Shown one piece after another: positions 1 to 11,160 of a stretch of 64,000 nucleotides of DNA. The position numbers and the translations under genes are program-made. Below the pieces are notes generated by a model that searched no databases, had not been told where the DNA came from, and worked only from the letters and a program-made list of their open reading frames with translations. Numbering within the stretch: the stretch's first letter is position 1; every line of letters begins with the position of its first letter. Origin of the DNA: Aradus depressus (Eukaryota; Arthropoda; Insecta; Hemiptera; Aradidae); assembly GCA_963662175.1 (NCBI GenBank), contig OY759215.1, positions 42,611,213-42,675,212 on the forward strand, read 5' to 3'.

Positions 1-3000
1 GGGCTGCAATATCTTCGTGACTGAGGAGGTTCATGAGAGATCGGCCCGAGGTTGAGGCCTCCTTGGCCAGCCTGTCCACCGCCTCATTATATTTTATGTT
101 GCTGTGACCTTTGATCCAAATAAGAAAGACATGTATCTGGTGCCGATGTAGCTCAGTTAGTCGGTGAGAAATATCCAGTAGAAGTGGATCGTTACATCTG
201 GAATCCATGTGCTTTAGTGACTTGAGGACACTCTGGCTATCAGAGTAGATTACAGCATTGGTGGCGAGATGTTCAACATATTTCAGCGCTTCTAATATGG
301 CTATACCTTCAGCGGTGAAGATGGAAGATATGTGTTGCAGTTTGAATTGCTCAGCATGGTCGTTATTAGGGTCCAAGAAGGCTGCACCGACACCGCGCTC
401 GTTTTTAGACCCGTCAGTATACAGAGACATCGCTTGAGAGCAATATCCTTTTCGCCAACCAGCCTCTAGATGTATAGGATAACAAGACCAGTCAGTGATA
501 AGATCTGGGTCGGAGATGATGTTGCTGGTGTCACTGAATGGGAGTCGCCAATCATGTTCGTATCTTGGATGGGTTCTGTGCTTAACAACATTAAAGGTTA
601 GTTCTACCAATGGGGAATAATTTTTGACAAGTAATGGCTCTCTTTTCGTTTGCCAAAATTTATCCAGCCGCACTGATGGAGTTAAAGCAGCTAGTCGTTC
701 TACGACAGGATGGTCCTGGATGAGGATTCTAGAAGAAAGGAACCTACCGGTCAGCATGTTTCTCCTTAGACGGAGAGGAATTTCTCTGGCCTCAGCTTGC
801 AGAACATTGGTGGGTGTAGAGACCATTGCACCAAGACAAATTCTCAAAGATTTATATTGTAGCCGATCTAGTTTCATAAGATGGGTTTTGGCAGCATCTC
901 CGAAGAGCATGCAGCCGTAGTCCATTCTAGATAATATAAGGGCTCGATATAAGAGAAGTGAAATAGCGGGATGGGATCCATACCTTATTCGACTGACGCT
1001 TCTGATGATGTTTAAAGCTCTCTCCGCGACATCGAGGACTAGACGGATGTGTTCCCTCCATAGGAGTTTATTATCCACCACAATGCCAAGCAGCTTGAAC
1101 TCTTTGACAACTTTAAACTGAAAAGGGCCAATTTGTATATTTTCTATAACGCCAGCCAGTCGTCTTCGGGAAAACACCATTACCGCACTCTTAGCCTCGG
1201 AGATCTGAAAGCCGTGGGATAGATTCCAATCGCGTAAATTCTCCATCGCAATGGACATTTTATTTTTAGCTTCTTCTTGAGTGGTTTCACTGAGGTAAAT
1301 AGTAATGTCGTCTGCGAACTGTAGGATTTGAATATGTGGCGAAAAAATTGTGCCCAAGGAACAGGTGTATAAGTTAAAAAGTAAAGGGCTCAGCACCGCC
1401 CCCTGTGGCAGGCCATCAGAGACAGTTAGAGGACCTAGGCGTCTGTCGTCTAGCTGGATGAAAATGTGTCTGCTTTTCAGGAGATTTATAGCGGCTATAA
1501 TCAATCTAGAAGGAATTTTGAGACGAATCATGGTAGTTTTAAGAATATTGATGTTGACATTACTAAAGGCGTTAGTCAGATCTAAATAAAGAGCTATCAT
1601 ATGTTTACAGTTGGAGAAATTGACTTGGACATCTGAGACGAAGCAAGAAAGACAGTCAAGAGTACTATGACCTCTACGAAACCCATGTTGGAAAGGGGGG
1701 AGTATGTTATTCTTCTCAAGCCACCATTCTAGTCGGTATTTAATCATACGCTCGTAAGTTTTTACGATGCATGAGGAGAGAGCTATAGGACGATAGGATT
1801 GGGAGTCTTCAGGTGGTTTGTGTGGTTTCAGTATTGGCCGTATTAGTTGGACAGTCCAGTCTCGAGGAATGTCTCCCCAGCCCAGCCAGATTTCATTAAA
1901 GAAGTGTAGCAGCGTTTCCATGCCAATCGTGGGAAGCTCCTTCATCATGATGTTGTGGATGCGGTCAACCCCAGGCGCAGTACTTGTTCCTGATTTGATA
2001 GCAGCCTTTAGTTCTCTGAGTGTGAAAGGGCCATTCAGATCATTACTATCAACAGGTATACCACTAACATCTACGTTTTCGGGGACGTATGGTGGAGCAA
2101 CAGAATCAAGGAACTCCGCAATCCAAGGTCCCACCCTGCCGCATGGCGCCTTAATCTGGGGATTCAGACCATACTTTAAACGTCTAATACTCGTCCAAAT
2201 CGAGGATAGAGGTACATCTCGATTGAGAGATTCACAAAAGGTAATCCAGCTCTGTCTTTTCTTCGTTTTGTACAGTCTTCTGGTGGCGGCAGTAGATCTT
2301 TTAACTTCTATGTAGTGACTAAGAGACGGGCTTTTCCTGTAAGTTGAATAGATCTTCTTATTCTCGTCGCATGCAGCTCTACATTCTTCATCCCACCAAA
2401 TTTTAGGAAATCGAAAGTGATTCTTGCTGTGAGACTTGGGGTGACTAAAATAAAATGGAATGGAATGGGAAGCGGCTAAATTTAGAAGTACCATAAAATT
2501 GTCATAATTGTTGGGAGGATTATGATCAATTCTTCTAGCGAGTTCGGTCCTGAATAAGTCCCAATCGGCTTTCGAAGTTCTCCAATGAATATTTGGTTGG
2601 AGAGGAGGACTGAAGGGGTGGGGAGACTCATCCCAGATGCAGTCGATGTGGATGGGGAGATGATCGGAGCCCAGAGCCTCTGCCAGAACTGTCCAGTCAG
2701 AGAAAGGGGCGAGCTCTGGGGACACGATTGTCAAATCCGGAGAAGATGGTTTGTCGGTAGGTTTTCTGATCAGGGTCGGAGATCCGTCATTTAAAAAGCA
2801 CAGGTTCAGATTGTGAAAAACATCAAGTAGGGTTGATCCCGAGCCATCGTTGAAGGAAGAGCCAAAAGCGGTGTGGTGGACGTTAAAATCCCCGCCTATG
2901 AAAACTGGAGTAGGAAATTGCTGGAATAAATTATCCCAATCAGCAGTACTGAGTTTGTGCTGGGGCTTGGCGTAAATGGATATAAAGGCGATTATCAACT

Positions 3001-3085
3001 TACCAATTCTTACCTTGGCTCCTACAATCTGTAAAATAGGTTTATCTGTTAATTTAGTATTTTTATTCAACATATAGTTTATTTA
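1..3085 (-). mobile_element. 5'-truncated I-like non-LTR retrotransposon, continues past left edge
   Basis: This is the full extent of the I-like sequence. Its truncated 5' end lies near 3060-3085, where coding similarity gives way to AT-rich sequence, and about 35 bp further a 12-T run marks the poly-A end of a jockey element on the same strand. The open frame and intact catalytic residues suggest a fairly young insertion. Target-site duplications cannot be checked because the 3' end is outside the window. Confidence 0.85.
2..3073 (-). CDS. I-like non-LTR retrotransposon ORF2 (EN C-terminal part, RT, RNase H), 3' end off-window
   Basis: I translated this minus-strand frame codon by codon; it has no stop from the ATG at 3073 to the left edge (1,024 codons), and the first upstream in-frame stop is TAA at 3085-3083. 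Visible motifs: endonuclease GGDFNVHH (about residues 60-66) and GSDHLPI (135-141); WWDEEC (226-231); RT fingers TAPGVDRI (365-372) and SYRPIALSS (426-434); RT motif A LYLDLTNAF with Asp498; GLPQGAVLSPL (554-564); FADD (586-589, Asp588/589); RNase H YTDGS with Asp887, TAEG with Glu922, SDSQS with Asp945 and GHSNIKYNEAVD with Asp1000. All RT and RNase H catalytic acids are present. An RNase H after the RT places it near the I/Nimb/LOA-type clades. The first ~100 endonuclease residues are missing, so the copy is 5'-truncated and cannot nick DNA itself. The C-terminal zinc-knuckle region lies off-window. Motif A ends in Ser504 where many relatives have Asp. Confidence 0.93.
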   Translation of the reverse strand, partial: MLNKNTKLTDKPILQIVGAKVRIGKLIIAFISIYAKPQHKLSTADWDNLFQQFPTPVFIGGDFNVHHTAFGSSFNDGSGSTLLDVFHNLNLCFLNDGSPTLIRKPTDKPSSPDLTIVSPELAPFSDWTVLAEALGSDHLPIHIDCIWDESPHPFSPPLQPNIHWRTSKADWDLFRTELARRIDHNPPNNYDNFMVLLNLAASHSIPFYFSHPKSHSKNHFRFPKIWWDEECRAACDENKKIYSTYRKSPSLSHYIEVKRSTAATRRLYKTKKRQSWITFCESLNRDVPLSSIWTSIRRLKYGLNPQIKAPCGRVGPWIAEFLDSVAPPYVPENVDVSGIPVDSNDLNGPFTLRELKAAIKSGTSTAPGVDRIHNIMMKELPTIGMETLLHFFNEIWLGWGDIPRDWTVQLIRPILKPHKPPEDSQSYRPIALSSCIVKTYERMIKYRLEWWLEKNNILPPFQHGFRRGHSTLDCLSCFVSDVQVNFSNCKHMIALYLDLTNAFSNVNINILKTTMIRLKIPSRLIIAAINLLKSRHIFIQLDDRRLGPLTVSDGLPQGAVLSPLLFNLYTCSLGTIFSPHIQILQFADDITIYLSETTQEEAKNKMSIAMENLRDWNLSHGFQISEAKSAVMVFSRRRLAGVIENIQIGPFQFKVVKEFKLLGIVVDNKLLWREHIRLVLDVAERALNIIRSVSRIRYGSHPAISLLLYRALILSRMDYGCMLFGDAAKTHLMKLDRLQYKSLRICLGAMVSTPTNVLQAEAREIPLRLRRNMLTGRFLSSRILIQDHPVVERLAALTPSVRLDKFWQTKREPLLVKNYSPLVELTFNVVKHRTHPRYEHDWRLPFSDTSNIISDPDLITDWSCYPIHLEAGWRKGYCSQAMSLYTDGSKNERGVGAAFLDPNNDHAEQFKLQHISSIFTAEGIAILEALKYVEHLATNAVIYSDSQSVLKSLKHMDSRCNDPLLLDISHRLTELHRHQIHVFLIWIKGHSNIKYNEAVDRLAKEASTSGRSLMNLLSHEDIAA

Positions 3086-3118
3086 TAAATTATTTTTATT
3101 CTGGACAGTTTTATTATA

Positions 3119-3850
3119 TTTTTTTTTTTTGTATTTATTTATCTTAAGCCACAACTATGCAAAAAATGCACAACCAGCGGCTGGGCTGACATAATTAACA
3201 AACATAATACAAATAAAATAAAATAATAAAAATAAATGTGACATGAAAGGCTTAAGAGAGGAAAAACACCCAGCAGTGAACCCTCATGGCATCACTTCAT
3301 ACCAGGAGATCTCTATGCCAGACTCTCTTCTTTAATCTTCTTGGGGATATTGTGGGGTAAATTTGTATTTAAGATTTTGCGAACTTCCGGATTGGTGTGT
3401 AAGTGAATTTTGGTGTAGAAACGTTGGTATAAATGTTTAATGGTTGTGTCTATGGATGTGACGTTGATGTCGCGGCGTAAAGTCTTGTTGCTAACGTATG
3501 GTGGGCATTGCGTGATCAGTCGGAGAGTCTTGGATTGAAATACCTGTATTCTTTTGATGTTCGAAGTCTTGGCTCTACTATATATTTGTAAGCTATAGGT
3601 CCAGAGAGGTCGGAGAAGATTCAGTTTTTGTCGAGTAGATAATTTAGAACGCCTATTCAAAATACTGTACAATAGTCTAAGTCGCCGGTCTAGTGTGAGT
3701 CGTATCGTCCGAGTCTGAGGGTTCCAAGTCAGCCTTCTATCGAGGGTTAATCCTAAATGTTTTACGGAAGAGGTGATATCATAACTCTTGAAAAACAAAA
3801 AACTCAAGTACAAGAAAGATTTCAGAGTGTAGGCGAAGTCCCGTTTCTCC
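3119..3850 (-). mobile_element. Jockey-like non-LTR retrotransposon 3' fragment with poly-A tail
   Basis: Read on the minus strand: an RT C-terminal frame, a ~190-bp 3' UTR, and a 12-A tail (T run at 3119-3130). The 5' end fades near 3850. It lies directly against the I-like element in the same orientation, so one probably landed beside or inside the other. Confidence 0.8.
3313..3813 (-). pseudogene. Jockey RT C-terminal domain, truncated and frameshifted
   Basis: A 166-residue frame. KHLGLTLDRRLTWNPQTR (residues 18-35) is the block that follows the palm in jockey RTs. WTYSLQIYSRAKTSN, RIQVFQSKTLR and PPYVSNKTLRRDIN follow in the expected order for the jockey thumb/C-terminal region. The true protein did not begin at this ATG: just upstream (about 3815-3850) a different frame reads VTLRRNGTSPTL, which resembles the segment that normally precedes this block, so a frameshift near 3805-3815 is likely. 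The catalytic palm (YADD region) is absent, so no activity is expected. Confidence 0.8.
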
Positions 3851-4210
3851 GTAGAGTGACGCCACTGACTCTCAAATTAATTACTTGTAATTTTTAACTC
3901 ACTTTTCTCTATTTTTCCATTATCTCTTTTCGAACTTTTTCGGTTTAATTTTACTTGTTTGGTGAATAAACACAACAAAAATGCATCGGTGAATCATCGG
4001 AAATGTACTTCCCCAGCACGAATTGAGTTTTTGCTCTCCCTCCATAATCCTATATTCTCAACGGGGAAGATGGCGAATAGCCTTGCTGCCTTCCACCGAG
4101 GTGTTGCTATAACGTTGCACACCTATTCACTATTCAGGGACCATTAACCGGCCGACACCTGCCATATTGGCTTTAGGCCTAGTAGGTCGTGTCTCACTTT
4201 CATGAGCCTC

Positions 4211-4242
<32 letters not shown>

Positions 4243-6240
4243 TATTCCTCGTTGCGTCTACACCAAGTCTTCAATGACCTTGACCTCCACTCTCAATGGG
4301 AGAACAGTTCATTCATTGAGGCTCCACAACGGGACTCCACCTCTGACAGGAATTTTCCTTTTCTTACTTTCTTTATACCTATTATAGTATGTCGGTTTTA
4401 CTTTCTAGTCACAATAGCCCCTACATTGAAACACGTTCTGAAAGGGAGGGGGGGGGGGGGGGGTAGTCGTGGGTCTAAATTAGTAATGTGAACGTTTATA
4501 ATCAAACACGGATAGGGGTTTTGGTACCGGCAATGTACTTCCCCAGAACGATTTATTTACCTTTTGAACTAAAGGAAATAAATAAACATTAAAAACATAC
4601 GTGAATAAAAATATTATATATAAAGTAAATATATATAATAAATATATTATATATAAAGTAAAACAATATAAAGAAAAATATGTAAAAAAAATAATATGAT
4701 TAAGGTCACGGGGGCGCGGGTGGTCATCCGTTGCTAAATTTATTACTAATGCTAATTCCATTTAATTACTGATTTTAATTGAATAATAAAAAAAAATATG
4801 AATTTAACTTGGTTTCAGACTTTCAGAATAAAAAAATATATATATTTATATCATAACTAACTCTTTTCATTCTTGGAATTTACGTTAACGGTACCAATAA
4901 AAATCAAAATTATTTCCCGGTATGATTCTAAAATAAAATATTAATTATAAGTATTGTGTCCTGAATAATTGGTACTCACCTCCAAAGGTATTGGGGTCCG
5001 CAAGGCCTATGAGTTTTGAAATTTGAATTTCATTGAGAGAGATATGGGGAAATTAAAAAGAAATTAAAACATGTTTATAAATTATCTGGCTTTTGACCTT
5101 AAAGTGGCCATATTGAAAATTATATACAAAATGGATATTACCTGGTGACGTCACCCTTGAACATATAAACAATTTACTTTACTTTTTTTAACACAAATTT
5201 TGGAGTCCACACTTTCTCCACATCCCTTCAACCCTTTACCGGTCACTTTTACTCACTTTCAATTGTCACTCACAACTTTTTACACATTTTGTCTAAAAAA
5301 ATTAGAGACTAGTCTCTCACCGGTTCCACCTCTACCAGAACCCAGCATAGACTGACTATCCGCCTCCGCACGGAATTATGGGTAGCAGATTCGAGTTTCT
5401 TTTTCCTGTTGTCTCTTGTTTTACTTCTAAATATTAAAATTTTTTGGTGTTTTCTCTCCTTTCTTCCGTTTCTTCTTTTTTCTAAATTGTCATCTTAATT
5501 TTCTGTAACTTTTCTTTTTAATTTTGGCTTCTTCTTTTCTCGAAAATAGCATGTAAATTTTGTGATATACACCTTCAGATCATTTATACCGCTTTGGATT
5601 GGATCCGTCCTCTATAATTGGATCTCTTTTGGAACTTGCTTCCTTTTTAAATTTTTGAACTGGGTTTTCCATCTGATGTTGGCAGTTTTTCTCTTCTTTT
5701 CTTTTTTCAAATTCTTTTTAATAATTAACTGTTCTTTTCTAAAAATTTTCACAACCTTCTACCGACTCGTTTTTTAATTATTGACCTTTTCTTAATTTTG
5801 CTTATAATTTCCTGAAATTTTCTTCATTCCTTCTTCTTTTAGCTGTTTCATTTTGTTCCTGGGTGTTAAAATAGTCCCTTCTGAAAATTTGGTTTCATTT
5901 TAAAGTCGGTGGATCTGGTAATTGATGTACAAAATGTTAGTTGATAACTGTAAGGTTAGGCCTACAGCCATCTTTTATTCCTTTTAAAGGTATTCTTACT
6001 TTCTTCCTGTTGATTTTCTATTTTATTTTCTTCATCCTTAGGTTTCTTTCTTCTTTATTTTCTTTGTCTTTTCTAAATTGGTTTAAAAAAAATATAACGT
6101 TGCTTCTAAATCAGTTGCCTTGGCAACGGGTTTGTTTACATTACACCGTACACCTTAGATCTGCCTAGCTTCTGACTAACAGTGGAGACAGACCCCAGAG
6201 AGACTGGAGAGCTGAAGAGAGACGACAATTAGGGAAGAGG
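3851..6240. other. AT-rich stretch without a recognisable gene
   Basis: Only shadow frames are present. It holds a 31-C run (4212-4242) and a 16-G run (4448-4463), short ends of the R500 repeat with TACTTCCCCAG (about 3975-4030 and 4520-4560), (AT)-rich duplications at 4600-4680, and a strongly pyrimidine-biased stretch at about 5390-6120. Confidence 0.6.
4212..4242 (+). repeat. Poly-C tract (31 C)
   Basis: An uninterrupted homopolymer. It makes the proline-rich frames here artefacts. Confidence 0.95.
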
Positions 6241-6254
6241 GTGGTCACTAAAAG

Positions 6255-6600
6255 CACTTCCAGGACGCTATATTATCATAGCAGGTCTCTCGGCCAGCAC
6301 CGCCTCAGTCTTCGTGAAGAATCGTCTGGATGGGAACATTATGACAAGGATTGAGCAACGGTTTTGACATGGAAGGAAAGATTGGAGTGAAACTTTGGGA
6401 AGCAGGATTGAATAGACAGAAAGAATTTTAAGATCATTGTGGAGGGTAAAGTTGGATACATAGTAGGGAGAATCAACAATGGTTGTTAGGACTTTGGATT
6501 GAAAGGGCTGAATGTTTGCTGGCTTAGTACAACCCCGTAGTCCTAGTTCATATGTTCATATAGGTCTTAAGAATGTCTTGTAGATCTTCACTAAATAGCC
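6255..6600 (-). mobile_element. Jockey-like RT C-terminal fragment, decayed
   Basis: The minus strand around 6520-6370 translates as a run containing KPANIQPFQSKVLTTIVD, followed by SPYYVSNFTLHNDLKILS. This is the jockey C-terminal block with the SN.TLHNDL motif. The flanks drift out of frame with stops, so it is a dead fragment. Confidence 0.72.
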
Positions 6601-8670
6601 GCTGCAAGCCTCCTTGGTCATCTATTTCATTCTTTATATTACGTTTTTCCTTATTCCTTCCACATTTCTACCAGTTTCCAACCAGACCATATTGGAGAAG
6701 TAGACGAAGCTGCTGCCGGCACTGCAGCAACGTTTTTACATATGTCCTTACTGTTGATCATTCTCTAGCTTGTCTGCATTCTGTTATATTAATCCATCGC
6801 TCTCATCTTCCGACTTCAGTTTTACTTGTGCCGCATAGTAGAGGCCGAATTTAGTATATTCACAAAACAACTTATTTATGAATATATCGGCCTTGGAAAG
6901 AAAGAAATGTTGGTGGCAATATCCTTCCACGTAGTTAACGCAGGTAGGTAGACGACGAAGACTACAGTAGATAAGCAGAGCACCAAAAAAAAACAAAAAA
7001 CAACACCAACGTTTGTTATCTTCTTATCAATAAGTGAGCTTCTTCCTCCGTTCCTTACCTACCTAAAATGAGTAAAAAAAACAAAAACTCGTCCCGTTAG
7101 AACTTCGTATCTATCCTCTTATGTAACAAAACATTTGTTTCCCCGAGGTATAGGGGAAGGTATGTAATCGCCAGACATTCGATGCTGTTTTCAATGGAAT
7201 TTAATAATTTTCGACCTCCTGATTACAAAAATGAAAAAAAAAAAGTTGAAAAAATAGAATGAATGTATTCACAAACAGTCTTATGAAACTTTTATTAAAG
7301 AAACTATAGAAGTCAGCAAACTACGAAAATTAGTACAATACTTGAATCATACTGGATACCTTAAGGAGCACCAAAGAATGTGGGCCTCGAGTCAGCTCCA
7401 CTCTGTCCAAACATCAAAATAAGCTATTTCCAAGAGATTATTACAAACATCATTTTTCATATAGACTCAGAAAAAAAAATTCTTCGTTTCCCATTGATGA
7501 TGGGACGGCAATTGTAAAGGTCACCTCAACAAATAACGGTGTCTTTGTTTGCGCTATCTTTTCTTAGTTTTTTTTCCTATGTTGGATGAGAGAGCGCTGT
7601 CAGACGTCGTCTGTCTCTATCGACATCATCAATCACATAGTTAGCCCCTTCTCTATGTTTCTGTGTTGTGGTACATCGTCACTTGTTTGTCTTTCCCAGC
7701 AATCTGTCCCTCCGACAATCGAAACGAGCTAACGACAAGTCATTGGTTGAATAAACGAAGGATCAGACTGAAGGTCCGAATCGTAATGAAGCTACTTAAC
7801 GGAACGCCAGTGACTGTCTGGGGATTAAAAATGGATGTTTCTCAAGGGAGACAAGAGATCTATGAATATTGGTCCTATTTTGGATCAGGTCCAAATTCTA
7901 CTATGTGGGTACTTTTGAGATGAAACAGTGTTTTCTGGAATGTGTTGGTGGGACGTAGTGAGAGTGTCCTTGGTGATAGGGACACTACACTATCTGTATT
8001 CACATCGTGTCGGATGGGACGCGAATATAGCCCGCTCGTCGCGCTACTCCACGCCTCTCACTTACTGAACGTGCCCTGCCTCACTTAACAAGCTCTACCT
8101 TATTAATAGTGCCTAATTATTGTTATGACCCCTTTATCTAGTTTGTCCTCTGCTCCCATTTCAATTATGAATAGTCATTTGTTCCTGTATTTATTACAAT
8201 TACTTAGTACATTCCATTTTATAGTCATCTATGTATTGTGCGCCCAGAAATGTTTACACCTAATGGAAGCTTATGGCTAAGTATATGTGCGATCATATTA
8301 GACCAAAAAGTCGAGTTTAATTGTTGATATTTATCGTAGACTAGCAGGTTAATCGACTTCACCAGGAGTATCTTTAAGTAGGTTAGTAACGTTATCTACT
8401 CGGCTGGTAACTAGTTACATGATTTTAGAAATGAGTTGAAATTTTCAATTATTTTATGCCCGGTGGTTTGTAGCAACCTCCCTCTCCTCAGCTTTTATGG
8501 AAATTTCTGATGCTTCACAGTCTAGGTAAGACTTTTAAAACGACGTTCTGTTCAATTGAAGACTCGAAACCCATATTAGCAGCGCCTTAAGTCAACTGTT
8601 AAAGATCTATTTTATGCTTCGGTCCTCCCCCCCACAACCCTTCTCCAGTTCAAAATTTGGAGATTCTACA
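6601..8670. other. No gene recognised; one R500-like end
   Basis: About 7138-7230 resembles the R500 5' end (tataggggaaggtatgtaa, then attcgatgctg). A frame at 7663-7923 (86 codons) has no motif I recognise. The rest is AT-rich DNA with frequent stops. Confidence 0.5.
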
Positions 8671-8676
8671 TCACAG

Positions 8677-9113
8677 GTACGAGAGGTGATCAAAAAGTTC
8701 CAGGACTTATTGGATTGCGCGGCAACCGAGCGTCGGAGAGCGGTACGTTTGGCAGCATTAGTTGTTGTGACTCTTACTGAGCTCAGCTGTTTTTGTAGAT
8801 TATCTACAACCTACTTTATTGTCAAGTAACAGACGTTTTTGTGAAACAAGTTTTCCGTGTTTGCCTGTTTTGTGATCTTTCGTCAAATTAATCAAAAAGA
8901 AGAGAAACGTGTCAAGTTTTGTGTGAAGTTGATTAAAACTTTTACAGAAACTTTTCAGATGTTGCAAAAGGCTTTTGGGGATGAATGTCTGAGTCGACCA
9001 TGGTGTCATGAGTGGTACAAGAGGTTCAACGAGTTCTCAGGGTCCTTCCAGCAGTAGAAAAGGCGGTGGGAAAAATGTATAGCTTCCCAAGGGGAGTACT
9101 TTGAAGGGGACAA
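8677..9113 (+). mobile_element. Internally deleted mariner-like element
   Basis: The left end carries gtacgagaggtgatcaaaaa (8677-8696), like mariner terminal repeats. It is followed by a transposase N-terminus (8857-9057) and directly by a transposase C-terminus (9058-9110). The DDE/DDD catalytic core between them is missing, so this is a non-autonomous, MITE-like derivative. A right terminal repeat is only weakly suggested (about 9160, agttcccttttgata). Confidence 0.78.
8857..9110 (+). pseudogene. Mariner transposase remnant: N-terminal HTH region joined to C-terminal tail
   Basis: The N-terminal part reads RVKFCVKLIKTFTETFQMLQ, then KAFGDECLSRPWCHEWYKRF, typical of the mariner N-terminal helix-turn-helix region (usual form roughly KFCVKLGKT.TETF.ML..A.G.E.MSR...EW.KRF). 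After GSFQQ comes an in-frame TAG (9055-9057), and the same frame resumes with RRWEKCIASQGEYFEGDN, the usual mariner C-terminal end. About 250 residues including the catalytic triad are deleted. The junction stop makes it non-coding in any case. Confidence 0.8.
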
Positions 9114-9477
9114 TATCCAATAACTTGTAAATTTTTTAAATAATTTTTTACTTAGTTCCCTTTTGATAAAGTCTCTGTCCACAGAAAAGAAACAAGCTTC
9201 CTAACGGTAATTAACAATTATCCAAATCAGTTAAGTAGTTTTCGAGATTACCTTGAATACACAAACAAACTTTCTCTGTTTACATATCAGTATAGATGTC
9301 ACTCACTGACTGGTTCTTACTATGAGATTTGTCCTCGTTTACTAATTTGTCTAGTCCCGTAACATTGGAAAATGTCTTATCGTTCTGATCCAGTGAATGA
9401 GGTTGGTGACGGGAAGGATATGATTCATGGAGTATTATCCTATTAGAGGTCTGGTCAGTCATGGGAAGTGGGGTGCC

Positions 9478-9560
9478 TCAGTGTTTGAGTGGTTAGCGTG
9501 TTACTCAGCAGAAGGAAAGGGTTCCAGTCCTCAGGTTTAGTTGAACAATACTAAGAAAAC
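9478..9560 (+). repeat. Possible tRNA-derived SINE head (different family)
   Basis: It contains an A-box-like tgagtggttagcgtg and, about 40 bp later, a B-box-like gggttccagtcc. The cloverleaf ends do not pair as in a functional tRNA, so a SINE head or tRNA relic is more likely. Confidence 0.4.
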
Positions 9561-9789
9561 TGCATGAGAATTGGCTGAACTGTGAGCCACAGAAGTTTGA
9601 AATAGTTGTGTTTCAAGTCCGCGGTCACTTGATCGAAAAATGTTGCTCGAATTATAACAAGTTTATTGTTTTAGACGAGTGATTTCCAGCATAAGATCCC
9701 CCAGAATAACACATATTACTTCACATCGAAATATTCCGTATAATAATTCCAAAATAATGAAATTTGTTGACATTTATCATGAAAATTTA

Positions 9790-10310
9790 TTTTATTTATT
9801 AACAATCATTAGACCTCATACTTGACTAACTTGGAATCCTCACACGAGACAATAAATGAACACATGTTATAATCGCTTACTAAGACTACTAGACAAAAGA
9901 TCTATATTAACTTCGAAAACAAAACGACTTGTATACAACGCACTACTCAAACCTATATGGACTTACGGACTTGAAATCTGGAGTTCTGCCAAGACTTCCA
10001 ATCTCCAGTGCATCCAATTCTTTCAATCCAAAATCCTTCGTACAATAGCCAATGGTCCTTATTACTTCTCCAACAAAACTCTTCACACTGATCTTAACGT
10101 ATCTTTTGTAACTGAAGTTGCTAAATCCAAGTATAAAAAATGTTATGTGTTTTCCCCTTAGAGTTACAAATGAGACTAACTTAGTGACTAGAGATTATCA
10201 CCACTGGCAGATCCCCTCTTGACATTTTGTCAAGAAGCACATTCGCTTGTTATATTTATTTTTTATGCAGTTGTAACTATCTATTTGTAAATAAAAAATA
10301 TATATATTCA
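9790..10310 (+). mobile_element. Jockey-like RT C-terminal fragment and 3' UTR
   Basis: The frame at 9856-10161 (101 codons) shows LLKPIWTYGLEIWSSAKTSN (about 30-49) and IQFFQSKILRTIANGPYYFSN (about 53-73), the jockey C-terminal signature. The start codon is fortuitous. The 3' UTR ends near 10310 in ataaaaaatatatatattc, an A-rich terminus. The upstream palm is absent. Confidence 0.78.
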
Positions 10311-10440
10311 TTAAAAACATTCTATGGTGAAGAATGTCCTTAATTTGGGGCCAGTTGTTTTACGATTTCTGAAAAATCCAAGGTTAAGCTTGTGTTGCAG
10401 TAAACTGTTCCAACGGTCCTTTTTTCACGACAATCCTCAA

Positions 10441-10624
10441 TTTTGCCTACATTTTTATCCACCTAGGGTAAGGGGTCTTTAATGAGTACCTGACATCGTA
10501 CAGGCTTGGGACCATCGCTTAAAGTCCGCATAAGTTTATTTTTCCTCCCAGATAAAATAAACTAAGGGCCTCGGCCGGGTTTCAATAAGCAAGGACGCAT
10601 ACTACTGAACTACCGGCGCCCTCT
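10441..10624 (-). repeat. tRNA-derived SINE, partial (head and middle)
   Basis: On the minus strand it starts at the gggcgccgg head (10624), but the B-box region is partly deleted (ttcaataagcaagg in place of the usual sequence). It stops in the tagggtaggcaaaa block, so the 3' third is missing. Confidence 0.8.
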
Positions 10625-10924
10625 TAATTTTATTTATTTTATAATATTCTGATTTTATTTTATACTATTATTGTCAAGGCCTTTAAATGCACCACTCAAT
10701 AATTTCATACATAATCGAGTAACCCAACCTGACACGGATAACCTCAAAGGAATGTTACCTCACTCCTGCAATATAAAGTGCGATCGTTAGCGCGAGGTGC
10801 AGTTAATTTAATTGGGAAACGTAGGTCATGCCAGGTCAGCACGGATACCCCACTAAGGGAGGTTATCTCGCACCTATGTCATTGTGGTTAGTTAGCGTGA
10901 AGTGCGGGAAATATCCACGCCTAC

Positions 10925-11160
10925 AGATCTCTCTACCCCTCCCCCTTCTCAAAATTTTTCATGCTAGCATTTACTCGGTATAAGAATGTCACTTTCAGGA
11001 TTAACGTTCAGCGTACAATGAAACAAAAACGCTGACGCCACCTCATTTTACTTTCTTATACCCAGTAATGCCAGTATGAAATGATTTTAAGGAAAGGGAG
11101 GGGGAGAGAGATGTGTAAGTGTGGTTTGTATAAGAAAGTCCTGTAATGGCCTTATCAAAT
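10925..11160 (+). repeat. R900 family, 3' part
   Basis: It contains the family's terminal segment: cgctgacgccacc, then ttatacccagtaatgccag, then a G/A-rich stretch, ending with ggtttgtataagaaagtcctg. The GTATAAGAAAG near the end is the inverse of the CTTTCTTATAC at the family's 5' end. Confidence 0.65.

Noticed and set aside
624..2794. Several plus-strand frames of 69-165 codons over 624-2794
   Set aside because: They lie antisense to the long I-like ORF2 frame, which has full RT and RNase H motifs; the plus-strand frames have no recognisable domains.
3860..4150. Missing endonuclease N-terminus of the I-like element beyond the jockey fragment
   Set aside because: Minus-strand translation past 3850 shows no endonuclease motifs, so the copy is truly 5'-truncated rather than split by the jockey insertion.
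4189..4491. Proline-rich frames across 4189-4491
   Set aside because: The prolines come from a 31-C homopolymer and the glycines from a 16-G run; three frames give similar artefacts.
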